DNA of 64,000 bases, from NCBI RefSeq assembly GCF_002813455.1, contig NZ_PHHE01000001.1, forward strand, positions 3,461,001 to 3,525,000, given 5' to 3'. The position numbers and the translations under genes are program-made. The DNA comes from Pseudomonas baetica (GTDB lineage Bacteria; Pseudomonadota; Gammaproteobacteria; Pseudomonadales; Pseudomonadaceae). Below the pieces are notes generated by a model. It was not told the DNA's origin and did no database searches. It saw only the letters and a list, made by a program, of their open reading frames with translations. Of this stretch, positions 33,699 to 44,683 are shown piece by piece (position 1 is the first letter of the stretch; each line of letters begins with the position of its first letter).

Positions 33699-34106
33699 TC
33701 AGCTTTCCAGCCAGACGTCCCGCGCCCAATGCCACACCGACTCCCACGTTTCTTCGGCAATCAGTTCTTCTTCAGCCTGCCACAGCACCACCGTGCCATC
33801 TTCTTCGACGCAGTAGTAATCATCGCCGTCCTGGCAGATTGGAATCAGGCTGCGATCCACGCCGGCATCCCAAGCGTTGGCGGCGACATCCGGCAAGTAG
33901 GTGTGCGATTGCGGGTCGGTGACAGTTACCGGCTCCAGGCTACCGTAAACCACGTCGCTGACTGTCAGCAAAAACTCTCTGAAGACAAACGGAATATCGA
34001 TGAACAGTTGTTCTTCGATTTCGACCAGCAGATCTTCGTCAGGCAACTCCAGGGGAACCGGTACCGGTTCGTTGGCGTCGCGCAGTTGTTCGATGATTTC
34101 TTCCAC
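33699..34106 (-). CDS. SMI1/KNR4 (SUKH)-like small acidic protein
   Basis: A 135-residue strongly acidic protein. The pattern PVPLELPDEDLLVEIEEQLFIDIPFVFREFLLTVSDVVYGSLEP is that of SMI1/KNR4 domains (segment IEEQLFIDIPFVFREFLL). SUKH proteins often serve as immunity proteins for nuclease or other toxins. Here there is no toxin gene nearby and the position beside the antiporter looks stable, so a housekeeping role is as likely. It starts at GTG 34106, with GAGG about 9 bases upstream. Confidence 0.7.
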   Translation of the reverse strand: MEEIIEQLRDANEPVPVPLELPDEDLLVEIEEQLFIDIPFVFREFLLTVSDVVYGSLEPVTVTDPQSHTYLPDVAANAWDAGVDRSLIPICQDGDDYYCVEEDGTVVLWQAEEELIAEETWESVWHWARDVWLES

Positions 34107-34188
34107 GTCCGGGATCCTCTTGCTTGAATGGCGCGGTTTATATGGGCCGGTTTATACAGTAGCTTGCTATAGATGCAACCGCGAAATA

Positions 34189-34218
34189 GAAAAACCCCGG
34201 ACAAGTCCGGGGTTTTTG
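34189..34218. terminator. Bidirectional rho-independent terminator
   Basis: AAAAACCCCGGAC and GTCCGGGGTTTTT form a perfect stem with an AA loop, with A- and T-runs on the outer sides. It terminates the Tim44-like gene on the minus strand and would stop plus-strand readthrough. Confidence 0.85.
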
Positions 34219-34244
34219 TTACCGCATGCTTAACGCAGAGGGGA

Positions 34245-35120
34245 TCAGCCGTTCTGGCGGATACCAGCCACCAGCCAAGGCTGGTTGTCGCCCTGCGGAC
34301 GTTCCATGTTCCAGCTTTCGCTGAACACTTCGCCCTGGTCGAAACGCGAGGTCTTCGACACACCGCTGAAGGTCAGGGTGGCAATGGTCTTGTCCGCACG
34401 GTCATCCACGCCGTCCAGTTGTACCTGGAGGTTGTCGATGTAGGTCGACTGGAAAGCATCGCCCAGATCCGCACGCTCACGCTTGAGGAACTCAAGCATT
34501 TGCGGGGTTACGAACTCGGCGATTTTGTCCATCTCGTTGGCGTCCCAGTGCTGCTGCAGCGACTGGAAGTGGCTGCGCGCAGCTTCAAGGAAGTTCTGTT
34601 CGTTGAACCAGGCCGGTGCGTTGATTACCGGACGGGCGGCAGCAGGTGCAGCCGAACCACCGAAGATCGAACCCATGCCGGCAGGCTTTTGCTCGAACAC
34701 TTCACGCTGCATCGGCGCGCCGGCCGGAGCCAGATGCTCCTGCTGCTTGCGGCGACGGGCGGCGATGAAGCGGAAGATGACGAACGCGATCACGGCCATG
34801 ATCAGGATGTCGAAGATCTGCATGCCCTGGAAGCCGCCGCCCATGAACATGGAAGCGAGCAGGCCGCCGGCGGCGATGCCGGCCAGAGGGCCAAGCCACT
34901 TGGAAGCACCGCCGGCCTTGGCAGCAGCGCCAGCGGCACCGGCAGCACCAGCGGTCGCCGCAGCGCCGCCAACGCCTGGAGAAGAAGGAGCCATCTGGCT
35001 GGTCTGGTGCGTCGGCGCAGCGCCGGCGCTTTTGCCACCACCAAAGCGCTTGGCGTTGGCGTCGAGGCTCATCGTCAGGCCGATGCACAACGCCATGGCG
35101 ATGCTAAGAAAACGTTTCAT
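34245..35120 (-). CDS. Tim44-like domain membrane protein
   Basis: A 291-residue protein with a signal or first helix (FLSIAMALCIGLTMSLDANA), a Gly/Ala-rich stretch, a second membrane helix (FDILIMAVIAFVIFRFIA), and a C-terminal Tim44/MBA1-type domain starting near PAWFNEQNFLEAARSHF. Bacterial Tim44-domain proteins are widespread in proteobacteria; a role in membrane-protein handling is suspected from the mitochondrial homologue but not proven. ATG 35120 gives the signal peptide; the open frame above it is not supported. Confidence 0.8.
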   Translation of the reverse strand: MKRFLSIAMALCIGLTMSLDANAKRFGGGKSAGAAPTHQTSQMAPSSPGVGGAAATAGAAGAAGAAAKAGGASKWLGPLAGIAAGGLLASMFMGGGFQGMQIFDILIMAVIAFVIFRFIAARRRKQQEHLAPAGAPMQREVFEQKPAGMGSIFGGSAAPAAARPVINAPAWFNEQNFLEAARSHFQSLQQHWDANEMDKIAEFVTPQMLEFLKRERADLGDAFQSTYIDNLQVQLDGVDDRADKTIATLTFSGVSKTSRFDQGEVFSESWNMERPQGDNQPWLVAGIRQNG

Positions 35121-35312
35121 AAAGGGAATTCCCGTTTGTGGAGACACGCGCGCCATGTTGCACAGCTGAACTGTTGCTGGCTAGCGAGAGAGTGTTTCGG
35201 GCTTTTGCCTGACAGGTTACGTTCAGCTCGGTCGAGGCAATAAGGCCATGTACTTTTGGCTGTAGGAAAAGTCGATAGGTTCAGCGGGATTGTTGGTCAG
35301 AACACCGAACCC

Positions 35313-35401
35313 TGTGGGAGCGAGCCTGCTCGCGAAAGCTGCACCGCGGTCTATCAGATCAACCGCAGCGATTTCATTCGCGAGCAGGCTCGCTCCCACA
35401 G
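35313..35401. repeat. Inverted REP pair (type B)
   Basis: Units at 35313-35336 and 35377-35401 with core GAGCGAGCCTGCTCGCGAA. They fill most of the 297-base space between uvrD and the Tim44-like gene, which read in the same direction. Confidence 0.85.
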
Positions 35402-35417
35402 AAAAGCGAAACCGGCT

Positions 35418-37601
<2,184 letters not shown>

Positions 37602-37857
37602 CGGGGCATTCTAGGGTGCGCCGCAGGCCCGGGCAAACCGAGCTTTGCATTAGCCGATGAAACTGCTGCCGATGACGACCGGTCGGTCACTGGCTACAGG
37701 CTTCAGCCCGTCTCGCTTTGCGGGGTTTGCAGGCGCTACGGCGGCGAGAAGTTTCGGCCAGATTCTGATCCGGGGCAGTTTGGCAAAGGGGTTGGCTTGT
37801 GTATGCTCCGTCCACGTTTCGGGCGCACGCCCTCCTATAAGAACAAGAACGTTGCCC

Positions 37858-40731
37858 ATGACCCTCAGCGCCGAACTGTCGGGCCCCTCTGTGGAACCCC
37901 GGGTTATCCGCAAGCACTATGCCGTCGAAATGGCGGTCGAGCGCACGCGCCTGTTGTATCAGGGTTCCTTGTTACCCACGCTGTTCATGTTGATCAATGG
38001 TCTGGTCTGCGCCGGTTTGCTCTGGAGCCCGCAGCGCTACTTCGTGGTCAGCGTCTGGCTGGTGTGGTTGTTGTCGCTGGTGGCGTTGCGGGTGATTCAG
38101 GTCGCGGCGTTCGACTCGGCGATTCCCAACCGGCAGGCCCAGCCGATCTGGTTCCGCATGTTCCTGATCGGTTCGACCATGACCGGGCTGACCCTGGCCG
38201 GAGCCGGCATCGCCCTTGTACCCGCCGACAACTTCATGCAGCAGGCCTGGGTGTTCGGCCTGATCGGTGCGGCGACGCTGTCGGCCAGCGTCGCCTATGC
38301 GGTCAGCCTGCCGGCGTTTCTGTCCTTTACCTTGCCGTGTCTGCTGCCGGCAATTGGATTTCTGTTCTGGGGCGGCGATGACATGGCGCGGGGCTGGGGC
38401 TGGCTTGGGCTGATTCTGCTCGGATCGCTTAGCGTGGTGGCGTGGCAGGTCAATCGATTGATTGATCGCGGCTTGCTGCGGCGTTTTCAGAATCAGCACT
38501 TGATTGAACATCTCCAGCAAACGCAGGCGCGCAGCGAGCAGCTCAATCAGGAGCTGGCCAAGGAAATCGAACACCGGCGCTGTGCCGAGGGCAAGTTGCT
38601 CCAAGCCCAGGTCGAGCTGGAAGACCGCGTTGCTCAACGCAGTCGCGAACGGGATGTCGCCAATCAGGCCTTGAGCAAAAGCGAAGCGCGCCTGGCCCTG
38701 GCGTTGAAGGCCAGTGAGCTGGGGCTGTGGGACTGGAACCTGCAAACCGACGAAGTCCATCACACGCAAATTCAAGAGCTGTTCGGCCTCGCCCCGGAAT
38801 ACGTCACGGCGATCCTGCGCGACCTCAAACCGCGGCTGCACCCGGAAGACGTGCCTTCGCTGAAAAGCGCATTGATCGACCACTTGAAGGGCCGCACCGA
38901 GGACTATCAGATCGAATACCGCGTGCGCCATGGCGATGGCCATTGGGTGTGGATCGAAGACCGTGGTCGCGCCGTGGAGCGCAGCGAGAGCGGGCGGGTG
39001 ATCCGTATGCTTGGCACTCGGCGTGACATCAGCGCCAGCAAGCATCTGGAAGAGCAGCAGCGGCTGGCGGCGACGGTATTTGAAGCCGCCAGCGAGGGCA
39101 TCGTGATCCTCGACCCGAACTATTCGTTGATTGCAATCAACCAGGCTTTCAGCCGCGTGACGGGTTATGACATCGACGACATGCTCGGGCGCAACGTCGT
39201 CGAGCTGCCGTGCAGTCGCGATGCCCGCCGCCATTACGTCGCGATCCGCCAGGCGCTGGAGCAGCACGGCAGTTGGCAGGGTGAACTGGTAGAAACCCGC
39301 AAGAACGGCGAGTTGTATCCGCAGTGGCTGCAATTGACCGCTGTTCGCGATAATCGGGAAAATGTCAGTCATATCGTTGGCTTCTTCGCCGATCTTTCCG
39401 CTCGACGCGAATCCGAAGAGCGCATGCGCTATCTGACTCACTACGACGAATTGACCGGGCTGGCCAATCGCTCACTGTTCCGCGAGCGCCTGCACGAAGC
39501 GCATCAGCGGTTCCGCCAAGGCGGGCGGCGCAGTCTGGCCTTGCTGCACATCAACCTCGATCGCTTCAAATTGCTCAACGACAGCCTTGGGCATGAAGTC
39601 GCGGACCAGTTGCTGCAGAAAATGGCGCGACGGCTGGTGAATGCCTTGCCGGAGGCGGACACCATCGCCCGGCTGTCCGGCGACGAATTCGCGGTGTTGT
39701 TCGACGCCTACGGCAACCTGTCGAGTCTGGCGCGGGTTGCCACTCGACTGGCGAACAAGCTGCGGCTGCCGCTGACGGTCGAAGGGCATGAGTTGGTGGT
39801 CAGTGCTTCGATAGGCATCAGTATGCTACCGGACAATGCTCGAGAGATTTCCGCGTTGGTCAGTCAGTCGAACATGGCCATGCAACATGCCAAACACTTG
39901 GGCGGCAACAACTTCCAGTTCTACACCGAGAGCTTGCAGGCCAGCACGCTGGAGCGTTTGCAGCTGGAAAACCAGCTGCGTAAAGCCATCGATGAGAAGC
40001 AGTTGAAGGTGTTCTATCAGCCGAAGCTGTGCCTGCAAACCGGGCGCCTGAATGCGGCGGAGGCGCTGGTGCGCTGGGATCATCCGAGCATGGGCCAGGT
40101 GCCGCCGGGAGACTTCATCGGGTTGGCCGAGGAAACCGGTCTGATCGGCCCGATCGGCGAATTCGTCCTGCGTCAGGCCTGCTGGCAGGCATGCGAATGG
40201 CAGCATCAGGGGCTGGCGCCGATCCGTGTTTCGGTGAACCTGTCTGTGCATCAGTTGCGCCAAGGCAAACTGGTCAGTCTGGTGCGGCAGGTGCTGGAGG
40301 AAACCGGCCTGGCGCCGCACTACCTTGAGCTGGAACTGACCGAAAGCCAGTTGCTCGACAGCGTCGAACACATCATCGCGACCTTCCAGCAGTTGCGTGA
40401 TCTGGGGGTGAAACTGGCCATCGATGATTTTGGCACCGGGTATTCGTCGCTGAGTTACCTCAAGCGCATTCCGGTGGATTACGTGAAGATCGACCAGGCC
40501 TTCATTCGCGGTCTGGGCGAGGGCAGTGAAGACGCGGCGATCACTCGCGCGATCATCGCCATGGCCCATGGCTTGTCGCTGAAGGTGGTGGCTGAGGGGG
40601 TCGAACGCCAGGAGCAGCTGGATTTTTTATGCGCCGAACGCTGTGATGAAGTGCAGGGCTATCTGATCAGTCGGCCGGTTGAAGCTGACTGTCTGGCCGG
40701 GCTTTTGCGTGAACAGGAAAAACCGCTTTAA
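37858..40731 (+). CDS. Membrane PAS-GGDEF-EAL protein (c-di-GMP signalling)
   Basis: A 957-residue sensor. About six N-terminal membrane helices (residues 35-200) form an input domain. A coiled coil (about 215-275) is followed by two PAS domains (about 280-400 and 405-525), GGDEF (about 530-690) and EAL (about 700-950). The signature is LSGDEFAVL, SGDEF instead of GGDEF, and the inhibitory RxxD is replaced by PEAD. The EAL domain looks intact (AEALVRWDHP, LELELTESQLL, IDDFGTGYSSLSYLK, VAEGVE). A phosphodiesterase with a GTP-sensing or weakly active GGDEF is the likeliest reading. ATG 37858 opens the conserved N-terminus. Confidence 0.88.
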   Translation: MTLSAELSGPSVEPRVIRKHYAVEMAVERTRLLYQGSLLPTLFMLINGLVCAGLLWSPQRYFVVSVWLVWLLSLVALRVIQVAAFDSAIPNRQAQPIWFRMFLIGSTMTGLTLAGAGIALVPADNFMQQAWVFGLIGAATLSASVAYAVSLPAFLSFTLPCLLPAIGFLFWGGDDMARGWGWLGLILLGSLSVVAWQVNRLIDRGLLRRFQNQHLIEHLQQTQARSEQLNQELAKEIEHRRCAEGKLLQAQVELEDRVAQRSRERDVANQALSKSEARLALALKASELGLWDWNLQTDEVHHTQIQELFGLAPEYVTAILRDLKPRLHPEDVPSLKSALIDHLKGRTEDYQIEYRVRHGDGHWVWIEDRGRAVERSESGRVIRMLGTRRDISASKHLEEQQRLAATVFEAASEGIVILDPNYSLIAINQAFSRVTGYDIDDMLGRNVVELPCSRDARRHYVAIRQALEQHGSWQGELVETRKNGELYPQWLQLTAVRDNRENVSHIVGFFADLSARRESEERMRYLTHYDELTGLANRSLFRERLHEAHQRFRQGGRRSLALLHINLDRFKLLNDSLGHEVADQLLQKMARRLVNALPEADTIARLSGDEFAVLFDAYGNLSSLARVATRLANKLRLPLTVEGHELVVSASIGISMLPDNAREISALVSQSNMAMQHAKHLGGNNFQFYTESLQASTLERLQLENQLRKAIDEKQLKVFYQPKLCLQTGRLNAAEALVRWDHPSMGQVPPGDFIGLAEETGLIGPIGEFVLRQACWQACEWQHQGLAPIRVSVNLSVHQLRQGKLVSLVRQVLEETGLAPHYLELELTESQLLDSVEHIIATFQQLRDLGVKLAIDDFGTGYSSLSYLKRIPVDYVKIDQAFIRGLGEGSEDAAITRAIIAMAHGLSLKVVAEGVERQEQLDFLCAERCDEVQGYLISRPVEADCLAGLLREQEKPL

Positions 40732-40804
40732 GGGCTACATGCACCCCATCGCGCCTGATATGGGGACATGGAGTTACGCATTGAGCAGGCAAAAAGCCGA
40801 TTCA

Positions 40805-40819
40805 TGTAGTATAACTACA
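40805..40819. promoter_or_regulatory. Palindromic operator upstream of the RpiR regulator
   Basis: TGTAGTATAACTACA is a perfect inverted repeat (TGTAGT-ATA-ACTACA) 39 bases before the RpiR start. It resembles HexR-type operators (TGTAnTTnnAnTTACA-like), suggesting autoregulation. Confidence 0.5.
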
Positions 40820-40858
40820 AGCTTGCTACATCCCCGACCATAACAAGAGTCCAGCCCC

Positions 40859-41725
40859 TTGAATCTGCTGCAACACATCGCCCAGTCACGTCACCTGTTA
40901 CGCAAGTCGGAGCTCAAGGTCGCCGACCACGTGCTGCTTGACCCTGCGGCGGTGATGCACAGTTCCATGGCCGACCTGGCGCACAGCGTCGGCATCAGTG
41001 AGCCGACCATCGTGCGCTTCTGTCGCGCCATCGGTTGTTCCGGTTTTCAGGATCTGAAATTGAAACTGGCGCAGAGCCTGGCCGCCGGTGCCAGCTTCGG
41101 CCAGTTCGCGATCCACGAAGACGACTCGGTCGCCGATTACAGCCTGAAGATTTTCGACACCACGCTGCACACGTTGATGGAGGTTCGCGAGAAGCTCGAT
41201 CCGGTGGAGTTGCAGCGTGCGGTGACGTTGATGTCCCAGGCGCAGCGTGTCGAGTTCTACGGCTTTGGCGCGTCGGGCGCGGTGGCGGCGGACGCGCAGC
41301 ACAAGTTCTTCCGTTTGCTGCTGACCGCGGCGGCGTATTCCGACCCGCACATGCAGGCGATGTCGGCGGTGACGTTGAAGCCGACCGACGTGGCGATCTG
41401 TATTTCCCAGTCCGGGCGTTCGAAGGATCTGCTGATTACTGCCAATCTGGTGCGTGAGAGCGGTGCGTCGCTGATCACGTTGTGCCCGAGCCAGACGCCG
41501 TTGGCGGAACTGTCGACGGTCAATCTGGCGATCGATGTGCATGAAGACACTGAAATCTATACGCCGCTGACTTCGCGCATTGCTCACCTGGTGGTGATCG
41601 ACGTGCTGGCGATGGGTGTGGCCATGGCGCGTGGGCCGAGCCTGGTCAACCATCTCAAGAGCGTGAAGCGCAGTTTGCGTAGCCTTCGACTGTCCCCGAA
41701 AGCCGTAAAGGCCCTGGACGACTAA
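40859..41725 (+). CDS. MurR/RpiR-family regulator (HexR-like paralogue)
   Basis: A 288-residue regulator with an N-terminal RpiR helix-turn-helix (DLAHSVGISEPTIVRFCRAIGCSGFQDLKLKLAQ) visible around residues 37-70, and a C-terminal SIS sugar-phosphate-binding domain (FYGFGASGAVAADAQHKFF, ICISQSGRSKDLL). It starts at TTG 40859; the family N-terminus MNLLQHIAQSRHLLRKSE begins exactly there and no ATG fits. It is not HexR of the zwf locus, whose N-terminus differs. It corresponds in place and sequence style to the RpiR gene beside the pyruvate carboxylase genes of P. aeruginosa. It likely responds to a sugar-phosphate intermediate of central carbon metabolism. Confidence 0.85.
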   Translation: MNLLQHIAQSRHLLRKSELKVADHVLLDPAAVMHSSMADLAHSVGISEPTIVRFCRAIGCSGFQDLKLKLAQSLAAGASFGQFAIHEDDSVADYSLKIFDTTLHTLMEVREKLDPVELQRAVTLMSQAQRVEFYGFGASGAVAADAQHKFFRLLLTAAAYSDPHMQAMSAVTLKPTDVAICISQSGRSKDLLITANLVRESGASLITLCPSQTPLAELSTVNLAIDVHEDTEIYTPLTSRIAHLVVIDVLAMGVAMARGPSLVNHLKSVKRSLRSLRLSPKAVKALDD

Positions 41726-41746
41726 AGCAAGGTCGTTCCGACCTTA

Positions 41747-41838
41747 TTCGCGAGCAGGCTCGCTCCCACATTGGATCCCCGTACAACACAGAATTTGTGT
41801 TCACCGCAAATCCCCTGTGGGAGCGAGCCTGCTCGCGA
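41747..41838. repeat. Inverted REP pair (type B)
   Basis: Units at 41747-41770 and 41816-41838, core GAGCGAGCCTGCTCGCGA. They lie in the 234-base gap after the RpiR gene, which otherwise holds nothing recognised. Confidence 0.85.
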
Positions 41839-41959
41839 TGGCGTTCTCAAGAACACCACAATCCTGAGCAAGTTTCATCGCACTGTCATCCCCGCGCAGC
41901 CAAACCGTCATCCCCCACGCCTATCGTGAAACTCCCGTAAACGCCTTGGGAGACTCGAA

Positions 41960-42163
41960 ATGGCTCAGCCTTACGAAGAACGCAACAGCGCCGCGAAAAC
42001 CCGTCGTCAGCAGGAAGACCAGCGCCGCATGGAGTTTCGCCGCGCGATCGAAGATCGCTTCGAACTCCGTCAGCTTCAGGCCGAAATCGGCGATTTTCCC
42101 GAGATCAATCACTGGCAGGCAGCACCGGCAGCTTCCCGTCGAAGCGCTCAACCAGCGCGCTGA
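41960..42163 (+). CDS. PA3496-family small protein
   Basis: A 67-residue, highly charged protein. MAQPYEERNSAAKTRRQQED and RRMEFRRAIEDRFELRQLQ match the PA3496 family, described as a putative envelope-integrity protein. GGGAGA precedes ATG 41960. The last 59 bases overlap the end of pycR on the other strand. It is too short for much further inference, but the N-terminal two thirds are strongly family-like. Confidence 0.7.
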   Translation: MAQPYEERNSAAKTRRQQEDQRRMEFRRAIEDRFELRQLQAEIGDFPEINHWQAAPAASRRSAQPAR

Positions 42164-43067
42164 TCTGCGCCCGTTCGCTACGGATAAACGCCAGGAAGGC
42201 GTGCGCCACCGGTGACAGTCGTTTGGCTTTGGCTTGCACCAGGCACCAGCTACGCAGCAGCGGCAATTCCTCGACCGGTAACTCGACCAGTCCCCCGGTC
42301 GCCAGCTCAAGGTTCAGGGCGTGGCGCGTCAACAGCGCCAGGCCCAGACCCGCCACCACGCATTCACGCTGGGCTTCGGCCGAGGCCACTTCCTGGGTCT
42401 GAGTGAAGTGCACGCGCTTCTCTTTGAAGTATTCCTCGCAGGCCAGCCGTGTGCCCGAGCCGGGTTCGCGGATCAGCAACGTGTACGGCTCAAGATCCTG
42501 CAAACGCAGCGCTCCCATGTGTGCCAACGGATGATCCGGGCGTGCAGCGGCGACAATCGGGTTGTTGAGAAACGGCAGGAACTCCAGGCCCATGTCCTGC
42601 GGCACCATCGACATGATCACCAGATCATCGCGGTTGTCCGAGAGGCGCCGAATCACTTGGCCACGGTTGACCACGGTCAGTTGCAGATTGACTTCCGGGT
42701 GCTGGCGCTTGAACGCGGCAAACAGGTGCGGCACGAAATACTTGGCGCTGGATTCCACCGCCAGTTTTAGCTGACCCTGCAACGAACCCTGCATGTCCGA
42801 TAACTGCATATCGAGGTTTTCCAGGCGCCCGAAAATGTCCCGGCTGGCCCGTTGAAGTGCCTCGGCGGCTTCGGTCATGTAGAGTTTTTTGCCAACGTAA
42901 TCGAACAATGGCTGGCCGATCAGCTCTTCCAGCTGACGAATCTGTAGGCTGACGGCCGGTTGTGTGAGGGACATTTCATCGGCGGCACGGCTGTAAGAAC
43001 GCAAATCGCACACTTCATTGAAAATCTGCAACTGACGTAATGTCATACGCATCAAGGACTTACGCAT
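42105..43067 (-). CDS. pycR: LysR-family regulator of pyruvate carboxylase (PycR)
   Basis: A 320-residue LysR regulator: N-terminal winged helix-turn-helix (LRQLQIFNEVCDLRSYSRAA, LTQPAVSLQIRQLEEL) and a periplasmic-binding-protein-like effector domain. It is divergent from the two pyruvate carboxylase genes, the arrangement of PycR in P. aeruginosa. A LysR-type dyad lies at 43104-43119 in the shared promoter region. The N-terminus MRKSLMRMTLRQLQ is as in that protein. Confidence in the family is high; the name rests on context. Confidence 0.88.
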   Translation of the reverse strand: MRKSLMRMTLRQLQIFNEVCDLRSYSRAADEMSLTQPAVSLQIRQLEELIGQPLFDYVGKKLYMTEAAEALQRASRDIFGRLENLDMQLSDMQGSLQGQLKLAVESSAKYFVPHLFAAFKRQHPEVNLQLTVVNRGQVIRRLSDNRDDLVIMSMVPQDMGLEFLPFLNNPIVAAARPDHPLAHMGALRLQDLEPYTLLIREPGSGTRLACEEYFKEKRVHFTQTQEVASAEAQRECVVAGLGLALLTRHALNLELATGGLVELPVEELPLLRSWCLVQAKAKRLSPVAHAFLAFIRSERAQISALVERFDGKLPVLPASD

Positions 43068-43103
43068 TTTCTACAGGCTCTCGCCGCTGGATGATGGCTG
43101 ACT

Positions 43104-43119
43104 ATAAGTCTTTACTTAT
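43104..43119. promoter_or_regulatory. Inverted repeat in the pycR-pycA promoter region
   Basis: ATAAGT-CTTT-ACTTAT is a perfect dyad 37 bases upstream of pycR and 138 bases upstream of pycA, fitting the T-N11-A type LysR recognition site. It is the natural candidate for PycR binding. Confidence 0.55.
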
Positions 43120-43256
43120 GGCTAACCCAATTTTTATTCATTTTTGTTAATCCCTTGTGAGCGCTAGTGTGGGGTCGCGACCAGATTGAAACATTTGGTC
43201 ACGCGTCGACCTGGGTCTAGCAGGTCGTGGTGCCACCGGCTCAAGGGAACCTCCAA

Positions 43257-44672
43257 GTGATAACAAAGATCCTGATCGCCAACCGTGGTGAGATTGCCGT
43301 ACGAATCGTGCGAGCCTGCGCCGAGATGGGCATTCGCTCGGTTGCGATTTTTTCCGACGCCGACCGGCATGCCTTGCATGTGAAGCGTGCGGACGAGGCC
43401 CACAGCATCGGTGCCGAGCCACTGGCCGGCTACCTCAACCCGCGCAAGCTGGTGAACCTGGCCGTGGAAACCGGCTGTGATGCACTGCACCCCGGTTACG
43501 GTTTCCTTTCGGAAAACGCCGAGCTGGCCGACATCTGCGCCGAACGTGGAATCAAATTCATTGGCCCGTCGGCAGAAGTCATTCGCCGCATGGGCGACAA
43601 GACCGAAGCGCGCCGCAGCATGATCAAGGCCGGTGTGCCGGTCACGCCGGGCACTGAAGGCAACGTCGCGGATATCGAAGAGGCGTTGGCCGAAGGTGAC
43701 CGCATCGGTTACCCAGTGATGCTCAAAGCCACTTCCGGTGGTGGCGGTCGCGGTATCCGTCGCTGCAACAGCCGCGAAGAACTCGAACAGAACTTCCCCC
43801 GCGTCATCTCCGAAGCGACCAAGGCCTTCGGTTCGGCGGAAGTGTTCCTGGAAAAATGCATCGTCAATCCCAAGCACATCGAAGCGCAGATCCTCGGCGA
43901 CAGCTTCGGCAACGTCGTGCACCTGTTCGAGCGTGACTGCTCGATCCAGCGCCGCAACCAGAAACTGATCGAGATCGCCCCGAGCCCGCAACTGACCCCG
44001 GAACAGCGTGCCTACATCGGCGACCTGTCGGTGCGTGCGGCCAAGGCGGTGGGCTACGAGAACGCCGGCACCGTGGAGTTCCTGCTCGCCGAGGGCGAGG
44101 TGTACTTCATGGAGATGAACACCCGGGTGCAGGTGGAACACACCATCACCGAAGAAATCACCGGGATCGATATCGTCCGCGAACAGATTCGCATCGCCTC
44201 CGGCCTGCCGCTGTCGGTGAAGCAGGAAGACATCCAGCACCGGGGTTTCGCGTTGCAGTTCCGCATCAACGCCGAAGACCCGAAAAACAACTTCCTGCCA
44301 AGCTTCGGCAAGATCACCCGCTACTACGCCCCCGGCGGCCCCGGCGTGCGCACCGACACGGCGATCTACACCGGCTACACCATTCCGCCTTACTACGACT
44401 CGATGTGCCTGAAGCTGGTTGTGTGGGCGCTGACCTGGGAAGAGGCGATGGATCGTGGCCTGCGTGCGCTCGACGACATGCGTCTGCAGGGTGTGAAAAC
44501 CACCGCCGCGTACTACCAGGAAATCCTGCGCAACCCGGAATTCCGTAGCGGCCAGTTCAATACCAGCTTCGTTGAAAGCCACCCTGAACTGACCAACTAC
44601 TCGATCAAGCGCAAACCCGAAGAGCTGGCCCTGGCCATCGCCGCCGCCATCGCCGCCCACGCAGGCCTGTGA
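43257..44672 (+). CDS. pycA: Pyruvate carboxylase subunit A (biotin carboxylase)
   Basis: A 471-residue biotin carboxylase subunit. It carboxylates the biotin carried by PycB with ATP and bicarbonate, the first half-reaction making oxaloacetate from pyruvate. It has the N-terminal KILIANRGEIAVRIVRA motif, the ATP-grasp glycine loop KATSGGGGRGIR near residue 160, and the catalytic region MEMNTRVQVEHTITEE. The start is GTG 43257 with AAGGGAACC upstream; an in-frame ATG 30 bases earlier would add a non-family tail. AccC of acetyl-CoA carboxylase is the close paralogue; the adjacent oadA-like subunit identifies this one as pyruvate carboxylase. Confidence 0.92.
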   Translation: MITKILIANRGEIAVRIVRACAEMGIRSVAIFSDADRHALHVKRADEAHSIGAEPLAGYLNPRKLVNLAVETGCDALHPGYGFLSENAELADICAERGIKFIGPSAEVIRRMGDKTEARRSMIKAGVPVTPGTEGNVADIEEALAEGDRIGYPVMLKATSGGGGRGIRRCNSREELEQNFPRVISEATKAFGSAEVFLEKCIVNPKHIEAQILGDSFGNVVHLFERDCSIQRRNQKLIEIAPSPQLTPEQRAYIGDLSVRAAKAVGYENAGTVEFLLAEGEVYFMEMNTRVQVEHTITEEITGIDIVREQIRIASGLPLSVKQEDIQHRGFALQFRINAEDPKNNFLPSFGKITRYYAPGGPGVRTDTAIYTGYTIPPYYDSMCLKLVVWALTWEEAMDRGLRALDDMRLQGVKTTAAYYQEILRNPEFRSGQFNTSFVESHPELTNYSIKRKPEELALAIAAAIAAHAGL

Positions 44673-44683
44673 GGAATACAAGA

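Noticed and set aside
40859..41725. Naming the RpiR regulator hexR
   Set aside because: The N-terminus and neighbours differ from HexR at the zwf locus; it is a paralogue, so no symbol is given.
43164..44681. Long minus-strand open frame opposite pycA
   Set aside because: Antisense shadow; composition shows no family features and the plus strand is a clear biotin carboxylase.
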